NCBI GenBank assembly: GCA_020629955.1
Contig: JAHDCI010000028.1
Span: 1-33,616 of the forward strand
Origin: Myxococcota bacterium
Lineage (GTDB): Bacteria; Myxococcota_A; Polyangia; Polyangiales; Houyiibacteriaceae
DNA: 33,616 nt
Direction: 5' to 3'
Of the stretch, positions 17,108 through 25,638 are shown piece after piece. Position 1 is the stretch's first letter. Every line of letters begins with the position of its first letter. A program made the position numbers and the translations under genes. The notes under the pieces are model-generated. The model had not been told where the DNA came from. It worked only from the letters and a program-made list of their open reading frames with translations, and made no database searches.

Positions 17108-17128
17108 CAAAGGGTAGGAAACAAGATC

Positions 17129-17767
17129 ATGCTCAGCCGCTTTAGCCTTATCGCTTCCATCGCTCTCGTAGCCTTTGGTTGCGAAGTCCTGCACTACGAC
17201 GAAGAAGAAACCCGGACCGTCGAACAGACCACCGGTGCCGAGATCGCAACGACCAACCGCACTGTGGAGGGCGAAGTCGAGGTGGGCATCGAGCGGGACG
17301 ACGACGTCGGCGCGCCCGCCCCAGAGGGCGTACCCTGCACGAGTACCGCGGACTGCGGCGAAGGCGCGATGTGCCTTGGCGGCGAGGGCTGCGGCATGCA
17401 GTGGACCTGCGTTCCTCAGCGCGTCTGCACGCGAGACCTCGTTCGCTACTGCGGCTGCAACGGCGAGACATTTACGGATAGCGGCACCTGTCCCAGTCAA
17501 CCCTACGAACATCGCGGCGCGTGCGAAGGCGACGAGGGCTCGTCCTCAGGAAGAGAATGCTCCTCCACCGACGACTGCGCGGCCGGCGAGATGTGCACTG
17601 GTAGTGAAGGTTGCGGTGTTCCGTGGACCTGCCAAGCCGCACGCGCCTGCACGATGGACCTCGTGACCTTCTGTGGATGCGACGGCCAGACTTTCCAGGG
17701 CAGCAGCACCTGCCCCACCCGCCCATACTCACGTCGTGGCGAGTGCGAATCGCCGATCGAGAACTAA
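17129..17767 (+). CDS. Lipoprotein with two Kazal-like Cys-rich repeats
   Basis: A 212-residue lipoprotein with lipobox AFGC and an acidic Glu/Asp/Thr linker. Two homologous units of about 55 residues follow (from about 70 and about 138). Each has C-x5-DC-x-G-x-MC, then GCG-x-x-WTC, then CGC-x-G-x-TF-x-x-x-x-TCP, and ends RG-x-C. The CGC(N/D)G-x-TF core resembles Kazal-type inhibitor repeats common in myxobacterial surface proteins, so protease inhibition or protein binding is possible. GGGTAGGAAA, about 8 nt before the ATG, is a good ribosome-binding site. The gene ends 3 nt before the EVE-domain gene. Confidence 0.85.
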   Translation: MLSRFSLIASIALVAFGCEVLHYDEEETRTVEQTTGAEIATTNRTVEGEVEVGIERDDDVGAPAPEGVPCTSTADCGEGAMCLGGEGCGMQWTCVPQRVCTRDLVRYCGCNGETFTDSGTCPSQPYEHRGACEGDEGSSSGRECSSTDDCAAGEMCTGSEGCGVPWTCQAARACTMDLVTFCGCDGQTFQGSSTCPTRPYSRRGECESPIEN

Positions 17768-17770
17768 GCG

Positions 17771-18256
17771 ATGGCAAAACGCGCGCGGCACTATTGGCTC
17801 ATGAAGAGCGAGCCAGACGTCTACTCCATTCACGATTTGGAGCGAGACACGACGGAACCGTGGGACGGAGTTCGCAACTATCAAGCGCGTAACTTCATGC
17901 GCGAGATGAAGCTTGGCGACTACGCGCTCTTCTACCATTCGAACGCGAAGCCATCCGGCATTGCGGGCGTCTGTGAGATCTCGAAAGAAGCCTTCCCCGA
18001 TCACACGCAGTTCGACCCGGACAGCAAATATTTCGATCCCAAGTCCACGGTGGAAGAACCGCGCTGGCAGATGGTCGAAGTAAAGTACGTAGAGGCCTTT
18101 GACGACGTCATCCCGCTCGCAGACCTCAAGGTCGAACCGGCGCTTGAGGGCATGTGGGTCATCCGCAAGGGATTGCGCATCAGCGTTACTCCGGTCGAAA
18201 AGCAGCACTTTAAGCAGGTGCTGAAAATGGCCGGCGCGAAAACCAAAGTTCGGTAG
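17771..18256 (+). CDS. EVE domain-containing protein
   Basis: A 161-residue cytoplasmic protein that is a complete single EVE domain (thymocyte nuclear protein 1 family). Typical segments are YWLMKSEPDVYS, WDGVRNYQARNFMREMKLGD, ALFYHSNAKPSGIAGVCEI, DPDSKYFDP and PRWQMVEVKYV. EVE domains are PUA-like and bind modified bases in DNA or RNA; here it stands alone, with no restriction nuclease or helicase fused. It begins 3 nt after the Kazal-like lipoprotein stop, which is odd since its neighbours are exported. The start is firm because the domain begins at once. Confidence 0.94.
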   Translation: MAKRARHYWLMKSEPDVYSIHDLERDTTEPWDGVRNYQARNFMREMKLGDYALFYHSNAKPSGIAGVCEISKEAFPDHTQFDPDSKYFDPKSTVEEPRWQMVEVKYVEAFDDVIPLADLKVEPALEGMWVIRKGLRISVTPVEKQHFKQVLKMAGAKTKVR

Positions 18257-18666
18257 CGCCTTTCGTTTGTGCACATGTGGGGTATCCGGTTGGAGGAGAA
18301 CGCCCCCAAAGCTCGACTCGTCTGCGAACATCAAGCCGTCGCAAAAAGCGAGTCAAAAGAGACTTATTAGTCTCAAATCTTATTTAGAAAAGACACTTTC
18401 TTCACCTTCTTACAATTTGCGCGCGCTTTTCTAGCCCTATACCTCCGACCTTCGGTCTCCTTTCAAAGACCCCCGCCATCGCCTTCGGACGTAGCTCGGC
18501 GTCGCGGCGGGATGGACGCTGGTCTCATCTCGCTACTGCAACCAAGCTTCGGAAAATCCGGTCCGAAACCTACGTGGCGGATCCTCCACGCAACATCATC
18601 TTCGTCCAAAGGCGTTCGAAGTTGCGTTGGCCGTGTCGCTTTTTTTGAAAACCGACATAGACCGCA
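18257..18666. other. 410-bp gene-free stretch with hairpins
   Basis: This lies between convergent genes, so it should not need a promoter. It holds GAGACT-TATT-AGTCTC (18359-18374), which may end the EVE transcript. It also holds a hairpin with CCCGCC/GGCGGG plus GGCG/CGCC (18472-18511) and a 7-bp inverted repeat ACGCAAC (18588-18594) / GTTGCGT (18621-18627). Part of it (18359-18470) is AT- and pyrimidine-rich. I see no convincing coding frame, tRNA or known RNA motif. It could hold a small RNA or decayed sequence. Confidence 0.5.
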
Positions 18667-19566
18667 TCACGCGGCATGCGCGAGCGCGCGATAGAACTCA
18701 ACCGGCGAAATTGTTCCAAGCAAGCCCGCGACCTGACCATCGCCAAGTTCGACGATCCACTGACGTCCCTCCTGATCGATCGCAACATCCGCGCTGAAGA
18801 ACGGGCTCGGAATCTTCCGGAGAAGGGATTCGATCTCCGCATCGATCGGCGGCGGAGAAGACGTTTGACTTTCTCGGATCGCCCCCTGAATCATCGGCTT
18901 TCCGTCGAACCAAAATGTTCGCCACTCCCGGACCGACGGCCACCCGGAGCCATCGGCCCCTTCGGCGCGCGCGAAGGGAACGTATTGTCGAAGCACAACG
19001 CCGCCCGCGAGCCATTCGCCTTGGCGCTCGACAAAGTTTGAAAGCACCGTCCGAAGCTGGTCCACATCACCCGCATCCGGCACAAAACAAGCTTCTGCCC
19101 ACTCGTGCTTTCGGGATTTCACGTAGTCCTTAATCACCAAGCTTCCGTTCCCGAATTCGGATGCCCGGCGAACGCATTCAGAGATCAACGCATCCGGACT
19201 TTTCCCATCGCAAGCGACCCAGACGCTGCGAGGTGTGCGGGATTCGATTCGAGAATAGCTTGAGGGCAGATGATGACAGCAAGTGTATGCCTCCGGGGAG
19301 ATAACGACGGCGCTGTCGGCCGATCGCAAGGCTTTCACAAGCGATGCATATGCTGCCGCGCTCAACATCCATCCGCGGTAGAGGACACGAGCCGCGAGGA
19401 GCGTATGAACCGCGCGGCTCCAATCTCCCGCATCCATCGCAGCCTGGTCGAGCAAGGTGACGCGCAACCCTGCAGCAAGTGCAGCTTCGTATTCTTCCCC
19501 AAAGGACGCATCCACGACTCGCGGATCGAAAAGATCGGACGGAAAAGCAATCGTAAGCTCAGGCAT
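18667..19566 (-). CDS. ATP-grasp enzyme of the R2K type
   Basis: A 299-residue protein of the divergent R2K clade of ATP-grasp enzymes, related to eukaryotic CDC123. An N-terminal region (about 1-120) precedes the grasp fold. The clade's marks are LVIKDYVKSRKHEW (nucleotide-binding lysines), GGVVLRQYVPF, SVREWRTFWFDGKPM and FFSADVAIDQEGRQWIVELGDGQ, with the late Asp and Glu that bind metal. These enzymes are predicted to make amide bonds in proteins or peptides, but substrates are mostly unknown. It begins 30 bp after the cysteine desulfurase and likely shares its transcript. The start is firm; no signal peptide is present. Confidence 0.85.
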   Translation of the reverse strand: MPELTIAFPSDLFDPRVVDASFGEEYEAALAAGLRVTLLDQAAMDAGDWSRAVHTLLAARVLYRGWMLSAAAYASLVKALRSADSAVVISPEAYTCCHHLPSSYSRIESRTPRSVWVACDGKSPDALISECVRRASEFGNGSLVIKDYVKSRKHEWAEACFVPDAGDVDQLRTVLSNFVERQGEWLAGGVVLRQYVPFARAEGADGSGWPSVREWRTFWFDGKPMIQGAIRESQTSSPPPIDAEIESLLRKIPSPFFSADVAIDQEGRQWIVELGDGQVAGLLGTISPVEFYRALAHAA

Positions 19567-19596
19567 CCGCGCAATGTGAGAACGCCGCCGGCGATT

Positions 19597-20727
19597 TCAA
19601 GCGCGTTTCAAAACGGTCTCAATCTTCGTCAGCGCCGATCGAACCTTTTGATCGTCGAGACGCTCCGGACCGAACGAGAAGCGAATCGCATGCTGCGCCC
19701 GGGAAGGTTCCTCGGGGTAGAGGGCGGCAACGATCGGCGACTCTGCGACCAGTCCCGAGGAGCAAGCGGCTCCTGCCGAGATGCAAACCCCCTCGAGATC
19801 GAGCGCTGCGACAAAGTCCTCGCGGCGCCACGCGAAGAGCGAGACGTTAAGCGCGCTAGGGGTTCGGAACTCCGAACCGTTCTCGACCCCGCCGTGACGA
19901 AGAAGAAGCGCTCGGAACTGTGCCTTCCAATTCGCGACTTGCGGCATCGAGCCAATCCGCTCGTCGATCGCGGCGGCCGCTGCCCCAAAGCCGACAAGCG
20001 CGGAGACATCCGGGGAGCCCGGACGAAACCCATGCTCTTGGCCTCCACCGAACGTTCTTCCTTCAAGCTCGAGTCGTTCCGAACGAAACCACAGCGCTCC
20101 CGCACCCGCAGGTCCGCCAACCTTATGTGAAGCAAGCACCAAGGCGTCACACTCGAGCGCTTCGACATCGATCGGAACACGACCATACGCCTGCGTCGCA
20201 TCGATAAAGAGGAACGCTCCCGCGTCGCGCGCGAGCTCGCCGATCTCTTCAAGTGGCACCACGGAGCCGGTTTCGTGATCGACCCACGGGAGCACCAGCG
20301 CGGCGGGCGAAGGAGCCTCGGAGAGGGTCTTCTTAAGCGCTGCGACCGAGACGAAATCTCTTGGGCATCCGGGGAGCCAGAAGACCTCTCGGACCTTCTC
20401 CTCCTCCGCCGAGCGAGCCACTGCGGGATGCGCAAAGGGAAGCGCGATGAGCGATTCGAAGGCGCCCGTCTTCGGCACGAGACCGAGCACCATCAAGTTG
20501 CATGCCTCGGTTCCTCCGGATGTGAACACGATATCCTTTGGCGGCGCGCCGATCGAAGCCGCCACCTTCCGCCGAGCCTCTTCTCGGAGTCGCCGTGAAA
20601 ACCTCCCGAGCCGGTGCGAGCTCGAAGGATTCGCCCACGTTTGTTCGCGCACCTCATCCATCGCGGCACGCGCAACCTCCGAAAGAGGCGCTGCCGCGTG
20701 ATGATCGAGGTAGATCGGAGAGCTCAT
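19597..20727 (-). CDS. Cysteine desulfurase (NifS/IscS-like, PLP-dependent)
   Basis: A 376-residue class V aminotransferase that should take sulfur from cysteine as an enzyme persulfide. It begins with IYLDHHAAAPL. PLP contacts are His100, Asp176 (FIDATQAYG) and Lys202 in SHKVGGPAG, the Schiff-base lysine. GGGQEHGFRPGSP is the substrate loop. The active-site cysteine is Cys322 in SAGAACSSG, which is the short, class II-like placement. Its ATG overlaps the histidine-kinase stop (ATGA), so it is translationally coupled to a signalling gene. No Fe-S scaffold or tRNA-thiolation partner is near, so its sulfur acceptor is unknown. Confidence 0.92.
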   Translation of the reverse strand: MSSPIYLDHHAAAPLSEVARAAMDEVREQTWANPSSSHRLGRFSRRLREEARRKVAASIGAPPKDIVFTSGGTEACNLMVLGLVPKTGAFESLIALPFAHPAVARSAEEEKVREVFWLPGCPRDFVSVAALKKTLSEAPSPAALVLPWVDHETGSVVPLEEIGELARDAGAFLFIDATQAYGRVPIDVEALECDALVLASHKVGGPAGAGALWFRSERLELEGRTFGGGQEHGFRPGSPDVSALVGFGAAAAAIDERIGSMPQVANWKAQFRALLLRHGGVENGSEFRTPSALNVSLFAWRREDFVAALDLEGVCISAGAACSSGLVAESPIVAALYPEEPSRAQHAIRFSFGPERLDDQKVRSALTKIETVLKRA

Positions 20728-21962
20728 ACGTCGTCGAGCAGACGCTGCTCGCTGGAGATCGGCTGGCGATAGACTTCCTTCTGCACCTGAATCTCGAAAA
20801 GCGTGCCGCCGAGGAGTTTGCCTGCCACCGGCACTCCGGGGGGGCTTTGCACGCGTAGCGAACCGCCCTGAGCGATTGCGACGCGGCGCGCGAACGCGAG
20901 ACCAAGACCCACTCCTCCGTGACGACGAGTGACCGAACCATCGACTTGATAGAAGGGTTCCAGGATGCGCTGACGCTCATCCGCGCCAACGCCGGGGCCG
21001 CTGTCCGCGATGGAAAAACTATAGTGCTCCGCGCCCACCGTCACCGCGCAAGCGACCGTGCCGCCGCGCGGGCTATACTTGATCGCATTGTCGATCATAT
21101 GCACGAGGGCCCGGCAAAGCTTGTCGGGATCACCTCGCGCGATGAGCGGCTGAGAGGGAATATCGAGTGCAAGCTCCACCACCCCTTCATCCACATCTTG
21201 GGTCGCGTCGTGAATCGCCTTTTTGACGATCTCTCCAAAGTCATAGCCGCGCTCGTAGTAGTGCATTCGCCCCATCTCAAGCGCGCTCACGTCGAGCAAG
21301 GTATCCGTCACGCGTCGCAGCCGTCGAGTGGAGCGCGCAATACTGAGCAAGCACTTCCGCTGAAGCTCCGTCAGCTCTCCCATCTCACCTTCGAGCAGGA
21401 GTTTGATATATCCGACGACCGGCGTCATCGGAGTCGCGAGCTCGTGGGAGACGTTCCTCAAAAACTCCCGTCGGAGGCGAGAGGTTTCTTCAAGCTCGCG
21501 GTTGGCCTCCGCAAGCTCCTGCACCTTCGCTTCGAGCTTCTCCACGATACGCTGCGATTGAACGCGCAAACGTGCTTCCGGGGGGGTGCTCGGCGGGCGT
21601 TTATCGACTTCGCCGAGATAGCTCTCAACCGTCGCGCAAAAGCTCATCGGATCGATCGGTTTGGAAATAAAGCCATCCGCACCGACAGCAAGACTGGTCT
21701 CGGGATCTCCCTCTGCAGTGATGGCGACGATCGGGACATCGCGAAGCCCTTCGGAACCTCGAAGACGGAGCGTCACTTCGTACCCGTCGAAGTTCGGAAT
21801 ATTGATATCCACCAAGATCAGATCGGGCTCGACCTCTCGAGCAAGCCGCAAGCCCTCGAGCCCATCGGCGGTGTCGATCACCTCATGCCCGGCCGCGCCG
21901 AGCAGTTTCTCGACCAGCCTTCGGCTGCTTCGGTCATCTTCGATATGGAGAATTCGAGCCAT
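20724..21962 (-). CDS. Receiver-histidine kinase (soluble hybrid)
   Basis: A 412-residue cytoplasmic signalling protein. An N-terminal receiver (1-118) has Glu8, Asp9 and Asp10, phosphoacceptor Asp52, a Thr near 82 and Lys101. A coiled-coil linker (about 130-165) leads to a HisKA dimer domain with VSHELATPMTPVVGY (His173). The HATPase domain has HMIDNAIKYSP (Asn292), DSGPGVG and HGGVGLGLAFA. No TM segment is seen. The receiver on the N-side suggests that phosphorylation by another kinase tunes its activity. It is 65 bp downstream of the PEGA-barrel gene on the same strand and overlaps the cysteine desulfurase gene by ATGA. Its own output regulator is not in the window. Confidence 0.95.
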   Translation of the reverse strand: MARILHIEDDRSSRRLVEKLLGAAGHEVIDTADGLEGLRLAREVEPDLILVDINIPNFDGYEVTLRLRGSEGLRDVPIVAITAEGDPETSLAVGADGFISKPIDPMSFCATVESYLGEVDKRPPSTPPEARLRVQSQRIVEKLEAKVQELAEANRELEETSRLRREFLRNVSHELATPMTPVVGYIKLLLEGEMGELTELQRKCLLSIARSTRRLRRVTDTLLDVSALEMGRMHYYERGYDFGEIVKKAIHDATQDVDEGVVELALDIPSQPLIARGDPDKLCRALVHMIDNAIKYSPRGGTVACAVTVGAEHYSFSIADSGPGVGADERQRILEPFYQVDGSVTRRHGGVGLGLAFARRVAIAQGGSLRVQSPPGVPVAGKLLGGTLFEIQVQKEVYRQPISSEQRLLDDV

Positions 21963-22027
21963 ACCGAAGGTATCCTACACCCTTCCTACTCTCTCGACGA
22001 CTTCAAATGAACGCGCGCAGGCAACGC

Positions 22028-24265
22028 TCAGGAGCCGAATTTGTAGGTGAACCCGAGGCGACCATAGAGCTCTGTGTCTTCAACCCGGAGACCAAAAATA
22101 TCTCCCAAGATGGGGCGGCGCGAGAGCGTCTCGCCGATGACATCTCCGACAAGCCCGGCCAGGATCCCCTCAAAAGTGGCGAAGATATTAAACGCCGAAC
22201 TCACCGATAACTCGATGGTTCCTCCAACACGAAGGCGAGCATACGAGCGGCGTTCGTCCGCGAGGCGTTCGCCATCGAGGAGGATATCGATCGGTCGGTC
22301 AATGATGCGATTGCTCTCTTCGCGGCAGCCACGCAGGTATCGGCACTCATTGCTTTCGCCGTTAAACGCATAGCGATCCGAGTGATAATCGAACGCTCCA
22401 AAGAGGGTGAAGGCAGCGGTCGAGAGAAAGTGCAACGTGCTGCGAGCCTCTATCGAGAAGAAGAACGAGTTCACGGGGAGCGGCTCCGCTTGCATGCCGG
22501 CGCGCCCCTCGTCCTCAAGCTCCTGTTCCGTCTCTTCTTCCGTCCCGCCGAGGCCGCCACCAATGCGGGCCACAACGCCAAGCGAGAGCGCGCGGACCGG
22601 GCGGAAGCCAACCCGTACTCGCCCTTCGAACTCGGTGAGGCGATAGAACGTCGTCCGGATCGCGACGCCCGCGTCGAGGAAATCGAGGACGCCAATGCCG
22701 AGACGAAGCTCGAGCAGAAACGGCCAGCCGACCGACGCGTCGACCGCCACCAAGTCTCGAGAAAGCGGAGTCGCTACGTGTGAGAACGCTGCCTCTACGG
22801 GCTCCTCGGAGAGAATATCGAAGTTGCCTTCGTCGAGCATCGCTTCGATGACCCGCGGCTCGTCGCTCGGTCGCAACTCAACGCGCGCGACGTAGGATTC
22901 ATGCCCTTCGGACCGCACCTCAATCTCGTGCCCCCCCATCGGTAGCGAGCCTTCCCAAGGCACAGGCCCGCGAGCTTCCCCGTCCACGTAGAACTCTGCG
23001 CGCGGCACATCGGCGATGACGCGCACCGGTACGCCGATCGGACGGAGCTCCGCGTTGACTTCGCAGCTTTCGTCGACACTGACCGGACAGGTATGGCGGA
23101 ACTCGCGATAGCCTTCGGCGCGCACCGTGATCGAGTGCATCCCGGGGCGTGTCGACTCGACGATGACCGGTGGGGCGCCGTGCGATTCGCCGTCGACGAA
23201 TACCTCGGCGCCGTCAATATTCACGCGCACGATCACCTGACCGCCATGCGCCGCCCCCGGCTCGAGCTCGACGGAGATCACGCTCTGCCTTTCAACGGAA
23301 ACCGTCACGGGCTGAGAATTCGAGCGATATCCAGGGGCCGAAACTTCGACGATATGTTCACCTGGGGTGAGCTCGTCGACACTCACGGGCGCGATGCCAA
23401 CTTCGTTGCCATCAACGCGAACACGAGCGCCCGGAACGTTGCTCAAAACGCGCACGGTGCCCGTTTCTTCGTGCGTCGGCCGAAGCTGAGGGTTCAACGC
23501 GACTCGCTCTCCGGAGACGATGGTGATCTCTTGTACAAAAGGCTCAATTGAAGGGTCGTCCGCGCGGACTTCAACCCGGTGGCTGCCCTCTGAAAGACCG
23601 TCGATGACCGTGGGTGTCGAACCGCGTGGCGTGCCATCGATGTAGACCGCAGCCCCGGATACATCGCCGGCGACAAGCACGGAACCCGTTCTCTCTTGCT
23701 CGGCCTCAAGCAAAATCGGCAGCGTCATCCGGTGACCGCCCTCGAGATCAACCCAGCGGTGAAAAGTCACGAAACCGTCCCGCTCGACCTGAATCAAATG
23801 GCGTCCTGGACGAAGATTGGTCTCGTACGGGAGCAACCCAACCGGCTGCCCATCGATCCGGATATTGGCGCCGTTCGCGCTATCGTTTTGCGCGATGAGC
23901 TCAAGTCGAGCGTGGGCGTCGAGGACGGCGCGAAAGGTCTCTCTCCGCCGGCGAACGAAAATCGCAAGCCGCTCTTCGTCGTGGTTTGGGCTTCGAAAGA
24001 TCAGCGTGTGATTTCCCGCCGGCACGCGGATGTTGACGAGCGGGGTTTGGCCGAGCAACGCGTCAGGTGTGTCTCGGTCGAGAAAGACCGACGCGCCCGG
24101 GGGCGTCGACTCGATATGCACCGGGATCTGGGCCTGGGCACCCGCACGCATCGGCCCAAAGAGAGAAGCAAGTGCGATGACAATGAGCCAATGCCAACCG
24201 CAGGAGAGCCCTTCGATCGTCGTGAGCTCTCGCCCAAAGTCAGGATTTTTCTGCTCACTACGCAT
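22028..24265 (-). CDS. Six-PEGA-repeat protein with predicted outer-membrane beta-barrel
   Basis: A 745-residue exported protein. A signal peptide (WLIVIALASLFG ... AGAQA) is followed by six PEGA repeats, at roughly residues 45-100, 115-175, 190-250, 268-322, 340-395 and 410-465. Each has the G-A-x-V-x-(V/I/L)-D-G core and a G-x-H-x-(I/V)-x-V hairpin, for example ANIRIDG and RHLIQVERDGF. The last 270 residues are rich in alternating hydrophobic strands and aromatic ends (VDASVGWPFLLELRLGIG, ELYGRLGFTYKFGS) and look like a beta-barrel. PEGA domains are thought to bind surface or peptidoglycan-type polymers. The start is ATG 24265. Two Cys lie in the barrel region (CRYLRGC). It is 93 bp after a lipoprotein gene and may be in its operon. 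Confidence 0.88.
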   Translation of the reverse strand: MRSEQKNPDFGRELTTIEGLSCGWHWLIVIALASLFGPMRAGAQAQIPVHIESTPPGASVFLDRDTPDALLGQTPLVNIRVPAGNHTLIFRSPNHDEERLAIFVRRRRETFRAVLDAHARLELIAQNDSANGANIRIDGQPVGLLPYETNLRPGRHLIQVERDGFVTFHRWVDLEGGHRMTLPILLEAEQERTGSVLVAGDVSGAAVYIDGTPRGSTPTVIDGLSEGSHRVEVRADDPSIEPFVQEITIVSGERVALNPQLRPTHEETGTVRVLSNVPGARVRVDGNEVGIAPVSVDELTPGEHIVEVSAPGYRSNSQPVTVSVERQSVISVELEPGAAHGGQVIVRVNIDGAEVFVDGESHGAPPVIVESTRPGMHSITVRAEGYREFRHTCPVSVDESCEVNAELRPIGVPVRVIADVPRAEFYVDGEARGPVPWEGSLPMGGHEIEVRSEGHESYVARVELRPSDEPRVIEAMLDEGNFDILSEEPVEAAFSHVATPLSRDLVAVDASVGWPFLLELRLGIGVLDFLDAGVAIRTTFYRLTEFEGRVRVGFRPVRALSLGVVARIGGGLGGTEEETEQELEDEGRAGMQAEPLPVNSFFFSIEARSTLHFLSTAAFTLFGAFDYHSDRYAFNGESNECRYLRGCREESNRIIDRPIDILLDGERLADERRSYARLRVGGTIELSVSSAFNIFATFEGILAGLVGDVIGETLSRRPILGDIFGLRVEDTELYGRLGFTYKFGS

Positions 24266-24361
24266 CAAAGAAAGTCGGTCGGTCCGCGAAGAAGACCCGC
24301 GCGGAGTGCATACCCCGCGAAGGCCCCTCTGTCGCGCACTCGTAGCAGTCCGTTCGTATTC

Positions 24362-24862
24362 TCAGCGGTTGATCAATGCGAAGTCCTGCGGGTCGCCCGA
24401 AAATTCGGGGAGTGAACCTCCGCTAATACTCGCGCTGGTGCACGTTCCCAAATCTCCGCAGGTTTGGCCATCCGGGCATTCGACATCAACGCAGATATCG
24501 AGGAGGTAGACCGGAAGAGCAATCGAGCGATCCAACTGGAAGTCGGTCACGACGCGACGTTCGATCGTCGAGCCATCTCGAAGCGTGGCAGAAGCGTCCA
24601 CGGTTAATGTGCTGGCTTCGCCTTCGAGTACGAACGCGATCGACGCGGGAAACTCCGGCGCGCCGGCAGCGTCAAAATCGAGCAGCGTGTCGAGTGGTGG
24701 GGAGGAATCCCCGGAGCCGCTGGCGACAAGACGAATGGATTCCACCTGCGAAGGGCTCTCCATATCCAAGATCAGCACGATCTCGGTGGGGGAGGCGCAT
24801 CCGGAGATCGCCATTGCAGCAAGGAAGAATGAAAACAGTCGAAACGGGGAGAACTTCATCAT
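24362..24862 (-). CDS. Lipoprotein, partner of a TPR-PEGA protein
   Basis: A 166-residue lipoprotein with lipobox AISGC. The mature domain is beta-rich: TEIVLILDME, ESIRLVASG, IAFVLEGEASTLTVDASATL, RRVVTDFQLD and SIALPVYLLD suggest an immunoglobulin-like sandwich. A C-terminal CVDVECPDGQTCGDLGTC segment is a small disulfide-rich motif common in myxobacterial lipoproteins. The ATG overlaps the stop of the TPR-PEGA gene (ATGATGA), so two ATGs at 24862 and 24859 are possible. The coupling says that the two proteins are needed together. Function is unknown; it may cap or bind a surface polymer with its partner. Confidence 0.82.
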   Translation of the reverse strand: MMKFSPFRLFSFFLAAMAISGCASPTEIVLILDMESPSQVESIRLVASGSGDSSPPLDTLLDFDAAGAPEFPASIAFVLEGEASTLTVDASATLRDGSTIERRVVTDFQLDRSIALPVYLLDICVDVECPDGQTCGDLGTCTSASISGGSLPEFSGDPQDFALINR

Positions 24863-25638
24863 CGGATCGTGACCCTTCCCGAAGCAATATTGCCCTCGTA
24901 GGGTTGATTGTTGAGCAAGATTACCGTGGTGGCTGCGGCCGCCCCAACCACGACGACGCCGACGATGATTCCGATGATGAGACCCGCCGAACCGCCTTCA
25001 TCGTCGTCCTCTTCGCGGGGCGCGATCTCGATTGGCGAGGGCTCTTCGGGCGTGATCGGGGTCGCACCAGCGACGGTCGCGGGATCGAGCGCCGGGGTCA
25101 CCTCGATCGTCACCTCGCTCTGCTCAAGGCTGATGCGGGTTCGCTCGGTGTGAATCGTTTCTCCGGCCCGAAGCACCTCGATTTCATGAAATCCCGGGTT
25201 TAGATCAACCGACGCCCCAACGTTCTGAGGCTCCCCATCCACGCGCAAAATCGCGCCAGGCAGCTCCGGGGAGAGCGCAAAGCGTACGCTTGCAATGGAG
25301 GCTTCAACCTCGCGAAGCTCCTCGCGGACACGCTCTCGCAGGGCCTGGTTATCGTTCTCGGCGAGAAAGAGGCGAAACGTCTCCCGTGCCTCGACGAAGC
25401 GTCCAGTCTGCTGCTGCGCCGCGCCCAAGTTGACCAAGATCGGCACTGCCTGCGAAAGATCGTAGGCTTCCTGAAAGAGCGGGAGTGCGGCCGCCCAATC
25501 TTCTTGATCTGCCGCCTCAAGACCTTGAGCGAACGCTTCTCGCGCACGTTCCCGGTCATCTTGAGCCTCGGTCATCGCCGGAAGACTCACGAATACGATC
25601 GCAAGCCAAACGCCGAGTTTTAACACCAGTCGATTCAC
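24859..25638 (-). CDS. TPR-PEGA protein with C-terminal TM anchor (copy 1)
   Basis: A 259-residue exported protein. A signal peptide (LVLKLGVWLAIVFVSLPAMTEAQ) is followed by TPR-like helices (AREAFAQGLEAADQEDWAAALP and the following LVNLGAAQQQTGRFVEARETF), one PEGA domain (about 125-190: GAILRVDGEP, GFHEIEVLRAG), a Pro/Glu linker and a C-terminal TM helix (AGLIIGIIVGVVVVGAAAA) with a short tail. The bulk should be periplasmic, anchored by the C-terminal helix. The GTG at 25638 is used; a GTG at 25626 with GGGGAG upstream is a good alternative. Copies 2 and 3 at 30666 and 32129 share the same order of parts. It overlaps its lipoprotein partner. Confidence 0.82.
   Translation of the reverse strand: MNRLVLKLGVWLAIVFVSLPAMTEAQDDRERAREAFAQGLEAADQEDWAAALPLFQEAYDLSQAVPILVNLGAAQQQTGRFVEARETFRLFLAENDNQALRERVREELREVEASIASVRFALSPELPGAILRVDGEPQNVGASVDLNPGFHEIEVLRAGETIHTERTRISLEQSEVTIEVTPALDPATVAGATPITPEEPSPIEIAPREEDDDEGGSAGLIIGIIVGVVVVGAAAATTVILLNNQPYEGNIASGRVTIR

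Noticed and set aside
18472-18627. The hairpins in the gene-free stretch as a retron or riboswitch
   Set aside because: No reverse transcriptase is nearby, the region is not upstream of a gene on either strand, and no known motif fits.
18570-18677. A 35-codon minus frame overlapping the end of the ATP-grasp gene, encoding a basic peptide
   Set aside because: It is short, has no ribosome-binding site or family, and could arise by chance. It is not listed as a gene.
20919-22010. A 363-codon + frame over the histidine kinase gene
   Set aside because: All kinase and receiver motifs are on the minus strand.
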